This document shows, one piece after another, positions 1 through 7,262 of a DNA stretch of 27,178 nt. Numbering within the stretch: position 1 is the first letter of the stretch; each line of letters begins with the position of its first letter. A program made the translations under genes and the position numbers. The stretch is taken from the NCBI GenBank assembly GCA_031551625.1, contig JAVBNJ010000117.1:1-27178 (forward strand), read 5' to 3'. The notes below the pieces were generated by a model. That model ran no database searches, was not told the origin of the DNA, and was given only the letters and a program-made list of their open reading frames with translations. This DNA comes from JAVBNJ01 sp031551625 (lineage in GTDB: Bacteria; Bacteroidota; Bacteroidia; Bacteroidales; UBA932).

Positions 1-1
1 G

Positions 2-76
2 GGGTTGTTGTGTTTGTTTGTTAATGGAACGCAGATGATGCTGATTAGACGGATTATCGCGGATCTAAAACAACCC
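2..76. repeat. Upstream repeat element of paralogue 1 with flanking inverted repeat
   Basis: An 8-base inverted repeat, GGGTTGTT at 2-9 and AACAACCC at 69-76, encloses a G/T-rich stretch (GTTTGTTTG at 13-21) and an interspersed-repeat-like segment at 30-64 with periodic GATTA/GGAT units (gctgattagacggattatc at 40-58). Units of this type are common between genes in Bacteroidales. The left edge may be cut by the window start. Confidence 0.4.
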
Positions 77-132
77 TTACGCTACGCAACTATAAACTAA
101 AAAATTAGTTCCTAAACTAAAACTTACTAATT

Positions 133-1305
133 ATGAGAAAAATTTTCTTTATTGCAGTTATGCTGCTAAGTATGTCGGTTACTGCCCAACAGCGTACGTT
201 TACCAAATCGGTAAACGTTAATTATGCCACCAAACAAGTCACATTCAAGATTTCGTGGGCGGCGGGCAGCCGCGGCGTGAGCGGCGCAAGTACCTACCAC
301 TCTAAAGTATGGGTATGGGTCGATTATCAGGAAGTACAAAACAACAATCCCTACGGTGATTGGAAGCGGGCGGATATTGATTTAAGCAAGCTTCCTGCCA
401 ACTGTACCGCAGACGGAACAAATACAAAAGGCTTTTGGTACCAGGGGCAAGCAACAGCTGCACAAGATGCAACCATTACAATAACCTTAACAGGTGTTCC
501 GCCCCAATTCAAATGGTGCGCATTTGCAAGCGATTGCCCGCCGAGTGTTGTCATAAATACTAATCAAGACGGCTCGTTTAAGGGTACCTCTCCATTTACA
601 TTAACCTACACGGATGGCACAATGGGTATGGTCAATTTAAAAGGAAATGTTAGGATTCCTGATGGGAAACCTGTACAAAGTATAAGAGATGCAACCACGT
701 GCCCGGGTAGCATCTCTTATACGTATACAGGATGTGCCACTTCTGCCGTTAACTTAGGCGCCGTTGGTTTTGCGTCTACCCAAACATGGGTTGTGGGTGC
801 GCAAACATGGAGTGCGCCGGTAACAGCTACCTATTGCAATAAAACAGCTTATAGCGCCGGCGCTGATAACGGACCTTATTCAGCCGATTGCCGGAAGGGG
901 GGAGATGCAGCATCAACGAATTATCATTTTTTTTCGTGGTGTATGGTCGTTCAATACGCCTCTCAATTATGCCCCAGTCCCTGGCGTGGACCTACAAAAG
1001 ATGAGTTTTGTTTACTTGATAAGACCTTGAATAATCGAAGCGATTGCCCGTATTATCGAGATTCAGCCGTAGAGTTAGCTCGATATGTATCTGATTGGGG
1101 CGCTCAATATTTAGGGTATATAGATGCAACCTATTATTTTCAATACTCAGCGTTTCCAGTAGGGTGGTATTACACTATCAGTGAAGCAAACAATAGCACC
1201 GGATATATTCAATATTTAGTAACTTCTGGCGGTACAAGAATTTATCCGGGAGGATACACTGGTTTTGCGAAGAACAGAGGATTGGTGCTGAGATGCGTAA
1301 AGTAA
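133..1305 (+). CDS. Secreted cysteine-rich protein with Fib_succ-major-like C-terminus (paralogue 1)
   Basis: 390 aa, function unknown. Residues 1-18 form a signal peptide ending VTA before QQ, so the protein is exported. Residues about 25-170 look like a beta-sandwich region with the signature SWAAGSRG (41-48) and SKVWVWVDYQ (57-66), followed by KWCAFASDC. From about residue 278 the pattern LCPSPWRGPTKDEF, an aromatic-rich middle and the terminal LRCVK resembles the Fibrobacter succinogenes major paralogous domain (usual hallmarks CPxGWRLPTxxEW and a final RCV). The same N-terminal region and a different C-terminal region occur in the paralogue at 24266-25279. The start is the ATG preceding the signal peptide; the leader is A/T-rich with no clear Shine-Dalgarno. 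Many Cys residues suggest disulfides outside the cytoplasm. I see no catalytic motif. The family assignment of the tail is by pattern only; the gene itself is secure. Confidence 0.8.
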   Translation: MRKIFFIAVMLLSMSVTAQQRTFTKSVNVNYATKQVTFKISWAAGSRGVSGASTYHSKVWVWVDYQEVQNNNPYGDWKRADIDLSKLPANCTADGTNTKGFWYQGQATAAQDATITITLTGVPPQFKWCAFASDCPPSVVINTNQDGSFKGTSPFTLTYTDGTMGMVNLKGNVRIPDGKPVQSIRDATTCPGSISYTYTGCATSAVNLGAVGFASTQTWVVGAQTWSAPVTATYCNKTAYSAGADNGPYSADCRKGGDAASTNYHFFSWCMVVQYASQLCPSPWRGPTKDEFCLLDKTLNNRSDCPYYRDSAVELARYVSDWGAQYLGYIDATYYFQYSAFPVGWYYTISEANNSTGYIQYLVTSGGTRIYPGGYTGFAKNRGLVLRCVK

Positions 1306-1347
1306 ATGCACTTTTAGAAACTGTTCAAAACAGTTAAAAAACAATTA

Positions 1348-1429
1348 ACCGCAAAGGCCACAGAGAATTTACACAAAGGCGCAAAGGTCACAAAGTTTAA
1401 AGACTTTGCCTTTGCGCCTTCTTTGCGGT
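1348..1429. terminator. Nested palindromic intergenic repeat, probable bidirectional terminator
   Basis: It lies between convergent genes (133-1305 + and 1459-1764 -). Outer arms are ACCGCAAAG (1348-1356) and CTTTGCGGT (1421-1429). Inner arms are GGCGCAAAGG (1378-1387) and CCTTTGCGCC (1409-1418). The innermost arms are CAAAGT (1391-1396) and ACTTTG (1403-1408) with a 6-base loop. The GCAAAGGC-type unit is a short interspersed repeat common in Bacteroidota. The convergent position and strong fold suggest a shared terminator or processing site. Confidence 0.55.
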
Positions 1430-1458
1430 AAAAAAAATATTTTTTGTTTGAAAATCGA

Positions 1459-1764
1459 TTACTCGAATTTAAACAATGACGTGAATCCGGTCATGTCAAA
1501 TACTTCTTTCACTTCGGGCTTCAACCCTTTAATAACAAGTTGACCGTTTTTTGCATTGGCTGTTTTTTGCAATGCCAGGAACTGGCGTAATCCGGAACTG
1601 CTGATGTATGAAAAATCGGGGCAGTTAATTACGACATTTTCCATAGACCCTGCAAGCACCGGTGCTATTGCTTTTTCGAATTCGCCGGCATTTACCGTAT
1701 CCAATCGTCCGCTTACATTGATGATCGTTGGATTGCCGTTGGTAATAGTTACTTCCATGTTCAT
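1459..1764 (-). CDS. STAS-domain anti-sigma factor antagonist (RsbV/SpoIIAA-like)
   Basis: 101 aa, the usual size of a single STAS domain. Cytoplasmic, with no signal or membrane segment. The strand/helix pattern GRLDTVNAGEFE (19-30), VVINCPDFSYISSSGLR (44-60) and the C-terminal VFDMTGFTSLF fits RsbV/SpoIIAA. Ser57, immediately before Gly58, aligns with the serine that anti-sigma kinases phosphorylate. It is the last gene of the minus-strand block, 12 bases after a protein carrying both a PP2C phosphatase and an RsbW-like kinase domain, which should be its writer and eraser. Two in-frame ATGs (1764 and 1758) are possible; the first is used. The target that the dephosphorylated form sequesters is not in the window. 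Confidence 0.88.
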   Translation of the reverse strand: MNMEVTITNGNPTIINVSGRLDTVNAGEFEKAIAPVLAGSMENVVINCPDFSYISSSGLRQFLALQKTANAKNGQLVIKGLKPEVKEVFDMTGFTSLFKFE

Positions 1765-1776
1765 ACTATTTAAAAT

Positions 1777-4125
1777 TTAAACGTTTTTAATTATTTTCTT
1801 CAAGGTAAGGATATTTTTTTCGTCTATACGTTGATAGGCTACCGTATCCATTATTTTCTTGACCATGAAAATGCCGAGGCCGCCAATAGAGCGTTCTTCG
1901 GCGGGCAGGGTAATATCGGGGTCGGCTTGTGCAGTGGGATCGAACGGCGTGCCGCTGTCGGTAATCACCACTTTCAATTCGTCGCCTGTTTTGCCGATGG
2001 TAATATCAATCGTCCGCCCTTTCTCGTCGTTGGGGTAAGCGTATAATATGACATTCGAGACTGCTTCTTCCAATGCAAGGTTAAGATTCATTGTCAGTGC
2101 GGGCGATAAGTCCAGCTGTTCGCAGATACGTTCTACAAACTCGGCCAGCCGCTGTATTTCTATAATATCATTGTTGATTGTCAGCGTTTCGTGCTCTACA
2201 TTGCTCGACAAGCGGTGCTTGTTGTAGTCTACGGCCATCATGGTAATATCGTCGGAAGGTTCATTGTTGTTTACATGCAGATTGATGTCCTGCAGGATAT
2301 CGTTTATCAGTTTGCGCGACGAGCAGCCTTTGCAGTTGGAAACAATATTGAACAAACGTTTCTCGCTGTATAATTGTTCGGCTGTATTCTCTGCTTCGGT
2401 TACTCCGTCGGTATAGCAAAGTAATAGTGTGCCGCTGGCCAATAGCATTTGCTGTTCTTTGAAAGCGTAATTGCTGACTACGCCCACGGGGACGTTTGCT
2501 TCTGTTTTCATGAATTCGCAATGCCCGTTGGGATTCAGTAACAGTGGCGGATTGTGGCCGGCATTACAGAATTTCATTTTGCCTGTTTCTACATTCAATA
2601 CTGCTACAAAAAGCGTAATAAACATATTGGCATCATTGTTCTCGGAAATCGAGGTGTTGAGTGACGATACAATAGCCGCAGGCGATTGCAGGTGCCCTGC
2701 CGCCGACCGGAACAGGCTGCGTGTAACGGCCATGAACAAGGAGGCCGGTACTCCTTTACCCGATACATCACCGATGACAAAGAACAGGTTTTCGCCATCC
2801 ATGAAAAAGTCGTACAAGTCGCCACCTACTTCCTTTGCAGGTTTCAGCACGGCATATAAATCAATTTCACGGCGCGTAGGGAATGGCGGAAAGATTTTCG
2901 GAATCATCCCCATCTGTATTTCGCGGGCAATCCGCAATTCACTATCTATTTTTTCTTTAGCAGCCGTGGTGTCGCGCAGGTTAGCAATATAGTTCGTTAG
3001 CTCGTTTTGCATATATTGGAACGAATCTGCCAACTCCTTCATTTCATCTTTCGATTTTATTCCGGGAAGGTGTGCGTTGAAATTACCTTGCGCTATTTGC
3101 CGCGCCGAAGCGGCAAAATCGTGTAATGGCTGTGTGAGGCGGCGAACAATGCGCCAACTGAAAATGAACAGCAATAGAAGGCCAACAATGATAATGACAA
3201 GTACAATACGATTGATGCGGTAGAGTTCACCGAACACATCGCTGGTAGGTGTTACAATGGCTAACGACCATTGCGAGTGTGTGAGTGTGCCGAAAAATAC
3301 ATAGGTCATTACTCCATCATTGTTCACCATTTGTGTACCGCGCTCTCCCGATACCATACGGCGTCCCAGTTCTTCCACCCCTGAACTTTTCATTTCGTCG
3401 CTTACTTCAAAAATATTTCTGCGCAGTATGCGCTCTTTCAAATAGTGGGCAATGTACGTCCCTTCGTTGTTGAGCATATAGGCATACGACTGGTCGCTCT
3501 TTTTCAAATCATTTATCAGGTCGGCTAACCAATCCAATGAAATATCGGCGGTGAATATGCCAATAAATTTTCCGGCTTTGTCGTATAGCGGAATGGAATA
3601 AGTGCAGATGATCGCATTGCCGCCGCCTTCGTCGAAGTAAGGGCCAATCCAGCACGGTTCGCCTAATTCCTTAGGTTGCGTATACCATCCCCATCGGAAA
3701 TAATCGTATTCGGCATCTAATTGTATACTGCGTACTTGGTTACTGTCGATGTAGGAATAAGGCGAAAAGTATTCGCCTTTATCTTTGAAATGGAACGGTT
3801 CAAACGCAATGGCACTGCCGTAGATGTCGGGATTCTCGGACACTACGCGCCTCGTTATAAGGTACAACGAGTCGGCCGACAACTTGTTGCTGCTAATAAT
3901 CCACTCCAGCGAGTTGAGCGAAATCTCGACTTTACGCAATACATTCTCTATTTTCTGATTGGTTATTTCAAAAGTGTCTTCAGCTTTTTTTCTGGCATCG
4001 CGCTCAATAGTGCGCGACGAAAAAATGTAGAATACCGAAAACGCAGCCACGAAAACAACAATAGTGAAGCCGATGATGGCTGCACTTAGCCTTGTAGAGA
4101 ATGATTTTTGCAGGCGGTTGAACAT
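1777..4125 (-). CDS. Membrane sensor PP2C phosphatase fused to RsbW-like kinase
   Basis: 782 aa. TM1 is about 14-36. An extracytoplasmic Cache-like sensor spans about 40-300 (YFRWGWYTQP, IPLYDKAGKFIGIFTADIS). TM2 is about 305-325, HAMP about 326-380, and a coiled linker leads to a SpoIIE/RsbU-type PP2C phosphatase at about 400-635. Metal-binding acids are visible at D436 (GGDLYDF), D453 (GDVSGKG), D573 (YTDGV) and D626 (SDDIT). A GHKL ATPase domain of RsbW type follows at about 645-780: N-box LALEEAVSN (E686, N691), G1 DSGTPFDP (D723) and G2 GGLGIF. One polypeptide thus carries both the dephosphorylating and the phosphorylating activity expected for the STAS protein 12 bases downstream. Signal binding outside the cell could shift the balance. 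The upstream gene ychF ends 21 bases away, so read-through from it is likely. Pseudomonas HsbR is a known protein combining these two activities. Confidence 0.9.
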   Translation of the reverse strand: MFNRLQKSFSTRLSAAIIGFTIVVFVAAFSVFYIFSSRTIERDARKKAEDTFEITNQKIENVLRKVEISLNSLEWIISSNKLSADSLYLITRRVVSENPDIYGSAIAFEPFHFKDKGEYFSPYSYIDSNQVRSIQLDAEYDYFRWGWYTQPKELGEPCWIGPYFDEGGGNAIICTYSIPLYDKAGKFIGIFTADISLDWLADLINDLKKSDQSYAYMLNNEGTYIAHYLKERILRRNIFEVSDEMKSSGVEELGRRMVSGERGTQMVNNDGVMTYVFFGTLTHSQWSLAIVTPTSDVFGELYRINRIVLVIIIVGLLLLFIFSWRIVRRLTQPLHDFAASARQIAQGNFNAHLPGIKSKDEMKELADSFQYMQNELTNYIANLRDTTAAKEKIDSELRIAREIQMGMIPKIFPPFPTRREIDLYAVLKPAKEVGGDLYDFFMDGENLFFVIGDVSGKGVPASLFMAVTRSLFRSAAGHLQSPAAIVSSLNTSISENNDANMFITLFVAVLNVETGKMKFCNAGHNPPLLLNPNGHCEFMKTEANVPVGVVSNYAFKEQQMLLASGTLLLCYTDGVTEAENTAEQLYSEKRLFNIVSNCKGCSSRKLINDILQDINLHVNNNEPSDDITMMAVDYNKHRLSSNVEHETLTINNDIIEIQRLAEFVERICEQLDLSPALTMNLNLALEEAVSNVILYAYPNDEKGRTIDITIGKTGDELKVVITDSGTPFDPTAQADPDITLPAEERSIGGLGIFMVKKIMDTVAYQRIDEKNILTLKKIIKNV

Positions 4126-4146
4126 AGCTGTAAAATTATAACTAAA

Positions 4147-5250
4147 TTATACGTTGAACCGGAAGTGCATAATATCGCCGTCTTGCACTATGTAGTCTTT
4201 TCCTTCGACGGCAAGCTTTCCGGCATCGCGGCAAGCGGCTTCGGACCCGTAACTCACAAAGTCGGCATATTTAATAACTTCGGCGCGGATAAAGCCTTTC
4301 TCAAAATCGGTGTGGATAACAGCTGCACATTGCGGCGCTTTCCAGCCCTGTTGGTAGGTCCATGCACGCACCTCCTGCACACCGGCTGTAAAATAGGTTT
4401 CGAGTTTTAACAACCGGTAAGCTGCACGAATCAGCCGTGAAACACCGGATTCTTCCAACCCGATTTCTTGCAGGAATAATTGACGTTCTTCGTATGTTTC
4501 AAGTTCGGCAATTTCCGATTCGGTTTTGGCAGCGACAACCAGCAGTTCGGCATTTTCTTCCTTGATGGCTTCGCGTACAGCATCGACATATTTATTACCG
4601 CTCACAGCCGATGCTTCGTCGACATTGCATACATACAACACCGGCTTGTCGGTAAGTAAAAATAATTCGCGCGCCAATTTTTTATCTTCGGCATTGTCGA
4701 TAATCACCGTACGTGCTGATTTACCTTGCTCCAGCACCGCTTTATATTTCAGCAGAATGTCGTAAAGACGTTTGGCTGTTTTGTCGCCACCGGTAATGGC
4801 TTGTTTCTGCACACGGCTAATGCGGCCTTCGACGGTTTCCAAGTCTTTCAGTTGCAATTCGGTGTCGATAATTTCTTTGTCGCGAATAGGATTCACGGCG
4901 CCATCCACATGCACTACGTTATCGTCATCGAAGCAACGTAATACATGCAATATGGCATCGGTTTCGCGGATGTTGCCGAGGAACTGGTTGCCCAGCCCTT
5001 CACCTTTGCTGGCACCTTTCACCAAGCCTGCAATATCAACGATTTCCACAGTAGTGGGAACCACACGCTGCGGTTTCACCAATTTTTCCAATACCGCCAA
5101 CCGCTCGTCGGGCACTGTAATTACCCCCACGTTCGGTTCAATAGTGCAAAACGGGAAGTTTGCCGCTTGCGCACGCGCATTGCTTAAACAATTGAATAAT
5201 GTTGATTTTCCTACATTGGGCAAGCCCACTATTCCGCATTGAAGTGCCAT
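4147..5250 (-). CDS. ychF: Redox-regulated ribosome-associated ATPase YchF (OLA1 family)
   Basis: 367 aa, the normal length for YchF. The Obg-related P-loop GLPNVGKST sits at residues 9-17, followed by the characteristic FPFCTIEPNVG (32-42), switch II DIAGLVKGASKGEGLG (72-87) and a G4 variant NVDE in place of NKxD, which explains the family's ATP preference. A coiled-coil insertion (about 130-170) and a C-terminal TGS domain ending DGDIMHFRFNV complete the family architecture. It binds ribosomes and hydrolyses ATP in the cytoplasm, with a role in stress responses in other bacteria. It lies 40 bases after lgt and 21 bases before the PP2C/kinase gene on the same strand, a probable co-transcribed set. 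Start codon ATG at 5250 is clear from the N-terminal alignment. Confidence 0.96.
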   Translation of the reverse strand: MALQCGIVGLPNVGKSTLFNCLSNARAQAANFPFCTIEPNVGVITVPDERLAVLEKLVKPQRVVPTTVEIVDIAGLVKGASKGEGLGNQFLGNIRETDAILHVLRCFDDDNVVHVDGAVNPIRDKEIIDTELQLKDLETVEGRISRVQKQAITGGDKTAKRLYDILLKYKAVLEQGKSARTVIIDNAEDKKLARELFLLTDKPVLYVCNVDEASAVSGNKYVDAVREAIKEENAELLVVAAKTESEIAELETYEERQLFLQEIGLEESGVSRLIRAAYRLLKLETYFTAGVQEVRAWTYQQGWKAPQCAAVIHTDFEKGFIRAEVIKYADFVSYGSEAACRDAGKLAVEGKDYIVQDGDIMHFRFNV

Positions 5251-5290
5251 TTTTTAATTCAGAGTTTTGAGTTATAAGTTTAGAATTTTA

Positions 5291-6172
5291 TTATTTTTTA
5301 CCTTTCGTGCCTTCGTGCTTTTCTCCTTTTGTGCCAACCGAAGGCGTAAGCCACCCCACTTCGGGTAATGCTTTTTTCCAACTCCAGATTAACAGGGCGA
5401 TGCCTGCAAGGATAAACGGCAAACTGAGCAATTGTCCCATGTTCAGGAACATTGTTTTTTCAAAATCAACTTGCGGTTCTTTGATAAATTCGACTATGAA
5501 GCGCACACCGAATAACAAAATCAGGAAAATTCCGAACAGCATGCCGCGTTTGAGTTGCGGAAGTTTTTTCGTATACAGAAACCACATGAAGAAGAAGATA
5601 GCAAGGTAGGCCAGCGCTTCGTAAATCTGTGTCGGATGTTTGGCCAATGTTTCACCATTTTGCAGGAACACAAATCCCCATGGCAGCGTGGTTACGTCGC
5701 CATAGATTTCGGAGTTCATCAGGTTGCCGATGCGTACGAAAGCCCCAGCCAGCGGCACAATAATAACAATGCGCTCCAGCACCCACAAATACGGTTTCTT
5801 ATGTTTATGGCTCCACCATAAAAGTCCCAACAAAATACCGATGGCGCCGCCATGGCTGGCCAATCCTTGGAATCCGGTGAACTTACCGTGCGAAAAAGGC
5901 CATACTATTTCCCACGGATGCGCGAGGTAATAGTCGGGTTGGTAAAAAAGACAATGCCCCAAACGCAGCCCGATAATTGTAGAAATAGCTGTTGTAAAAG
6001 CCAGGCTGTCCAGCAGGTTTTGCGAGAGTTGTTCGCGACGGAAGATGGCGCGCAACACGTAGTAAGCGCATACGAATCCGGCCACCAGCAAAACGCCGTA
6101 GTAGCGTACGTGGATGGCGCCTATCGAAAAGGCTTCGGGATTTACGTTCCAATTTATGGAGAGAAAATGCAT
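5291..6172 (-). CDS. lgt: Prolipoprotein diacylglyceryl transferase
   Basis: 293 aa integral inner-membrane enzyme that transfers diacylglycerol from phosphatidylglycerol to the lipobox cysteine of prolipoproteins, the first step of lipoprotein maturation. This fits the many lipoproteins in the window. Visible hallmarks are SHGGAIG (H107, equivalent to the essential His103 of E. coli), the Lgt signature VRIGNLMNSEIYG (R147), HPTQIYEA (179-186) and RFIVEF (R224). Several hydrophobic segments match the seven-TM fold. The last 14 residues (from about G280: GTKGEKHEGTKGKK) are not part of the family. They are encoded by a GGCACGAAGG-type interspersed repeat that has entered the reading frame. A repeat-containing 64-base gap separates it from the upstream histidine kinase. 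Confidence 0.95.
   Translation of the reverse strand: MHFLSINWNVNPEAFSIGAIHVRYYGVLLVAGFVCAYYVLRAIFRREQLSQNLLDSLAFTTAISTIIGLRLGHCLFYQPDYYLAHPWEIVWPFSHGKFTGFQGLASHGGAIGILLGLLWWSHKHKKPYLWVLERIVIIVPLAGAFVRIGNLMNSEIYGDVTTLPWGFVFLQNGETLAKHPTQIYEALAYLAIFFFMWFLYTKKLPQLKRGMLFGIFLILLFGVRFIVEFIKEPQVDFEKTMFLNMGQLLSLPFILAGIALLIWSWKKALPEVGWLTPSVGTKGEKHEGTKGKK
5294..5332 (-). repeat. GGCACGAAGG-type interspersed repeat inside the lgt 3' end
   Basis: On the minus strand the segment reads as tandem variants of a GGCACAAAAGG / GCACGAAGGCACGAAAGG unit and encodes the low-complexity Lys/Gly/Glu tail of Lgt. This unit is normally intergenic in Bacteroidota genomes. Here the stop codon lies beyond it, so the repeat became coding. 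Confidence 0.6.
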
Positions 6173-6189
6173 AGTATTCTGTGTTTTTA

Positions 6190-6234
6190 AATCTGTATCT
6201 TAATTTGTGTCTATCTGTATAATCTGTGGGCAGG
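6190..6234. repeat. ACAGATT-type intergenic repeat
   Basis: Between the histidine kinase stop and the lgt start, the minus strand reads CCACAGATTATACAGATA followed by further ACAAATTAAG/ATACAGATTT units, a periodic repeat of about 10-11 bases. Similar units are dispersed between genes in Bacteroidales. No promoter function can be assigned. Confidence 0.5.
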
Positions 6235-6236
6235 GG

Positions 6237-7262
6237 TTATGATTTTTCTAATGTGAATGCAAATGTAGCTCCTTTGCCCAATTCACTTTTTACGTTAATG
6301 GTTTGCTCGTGCGCCTCAATAATGTGTTTTACAATAGCCAATCCCAATCCGCTGCCGCCATGCTCGCGCGAGCGGTGCTTGTCGACACGGTAGAAACGTT
6401 CGAAAATGCGCGGCAGGTTTCCTGGTGCAATGCCGATACCGTTATCTTTTATCTCGACCAATATGCGGTCGGGTACGTCGGCAAACGACACTGCTGCTTC
6501 GCCGCCATTGTGGCCGTATTTGATGGAATTGCTTACAAGGTTGGTGACAATTTGTAAAATACGCTTGCGATCGGCATATACCATTGCTTTTCCCCCAATG
6601 GGTGTATGCATGCGCAATTTTATCGATTTTTTCTCCGCTGCCACAGCCAATGTATCGAACACCTCTTCGACCAACACCGGCAGGCTGAACGATGTTTTGT
6701 GGAGCGGCATTTCGCCGGTTTCCAATTTATTAATGATTTCTAAATCCTGAATCAATGTAATTAACCGCTCAATGTTTCGTTCACAACTTTCGAGGTATTT
6801 GCGGTTAATGCTCGGGTCTTCGAGCCCACCGTCGAGCAATGTCAGGATTTGTCCTTGTATCGCAAATGTCGGCGTTTTCAACTCGTGCGATACGTTGCCC
6901 AAAAATTCTTTGCGGTATTGCTCCATTGCCGCCAGCCGGCTAATTTCTTTGGCTTGTTCTTCTGCCCAGTTCGTTACATCTTGCTTCACTTGTTCCACAA
7001 TATCGCCCGAGCGGTTGCGCAAGTTCTTTCGTACAGCGCCCATGTTGTAGATGGTGCGGTAAATAGGCGTAATTTTTTTGATAATGAATTGCTGCAATAA
7101 GAAACTTAAAAAAAAATACAGCAATACCAGCGCGCCTGCATTAATGATCAACACAATTACCAGATTTTCGGTGCCATCGAATACCAGTGTACAGCCGATG
7201 CTGATAGCTACAGCTACCAATGCCACCAAAATGGCAACGCCTCTATGAGAGTTGAATATCAT
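6237..7262 (-). CDS. PhoR-like sensor histidine kinase without its own response regulator
   Basis: 341 aa. Two TM segments (about 8-25 and 35-58) are separated by only about ten residues, so there is no periplasmic sensor domain. The HisKA domain has the phospho-acceptor His126 in NVSHELKTP. The HATPase_c domain has the N-box (NLVSNSIKYG, 241-250), G1 DNGIGIAP (D273), F-box IFERFYRVD and G2 GGSGLGLAIVKHI. It autophosphorylates and passes phosphate to a response regulator. No receiver protein is encoded next to it, although Bacteroidota PhoR/SphS-like kinases usually have one adjacent. Its ATG overlaps the stop of the upstream methyltransferase (ATGA at 7262-7259), indicating translational coupling. 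Signal and partner are unknown. Confidence 0.92.
   Translation of the reverse strand: MIFNSHRGVAILVALVAVAISIGCTLVFDGTENLVIVLIINAGALVLLYFFLSFLLQQFIIKKITPIYRTIYNMGAVRKNLRNRSGDIVEQVKQDVTNWAEEQAKEISRLAAMEQYRKEFLGNVSHELKTPTFAIQGQILTLLDGGLEDPSINRKYLESCERNIERLITLIQDLEIINKLETGEMPLHKTSFSLPVLVEEVFDTLAVAAEKKSIKLRMHTPIGGKAMVYADRKRILQIVTNLVSNSIKYGHNGGEAAVSFADVPDRILVEIKDNGIGIAPGNLPRIFERFYRVDKHRSREHGGSGLGLAIVKHIIEAHEQTINVKSELGKGATFAFTLEKS

Noticed and set aside
133..1305. Target gene of a diversity-generating retroelement
   Set aside because: The C-terminal domain type made this worth considering, but no reverse transcriptase, template repeat or adenine-biased variation is visible in the window.
1319..1335. 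Small hairpin AACTGTT-caa-AACAGTT as terminator of the first gene
   Set aside because: A/T-rich 7-bp stem followed by an A-run rather than a T-run on the plus strand; the larger palindrome 13 bases further is the better candidate.
1348..1429. CRISPR array at the GCAAAGGC repeats
   Set aside because: Units are short, nested palindromes without uniform spacers, and no cas genes are present.
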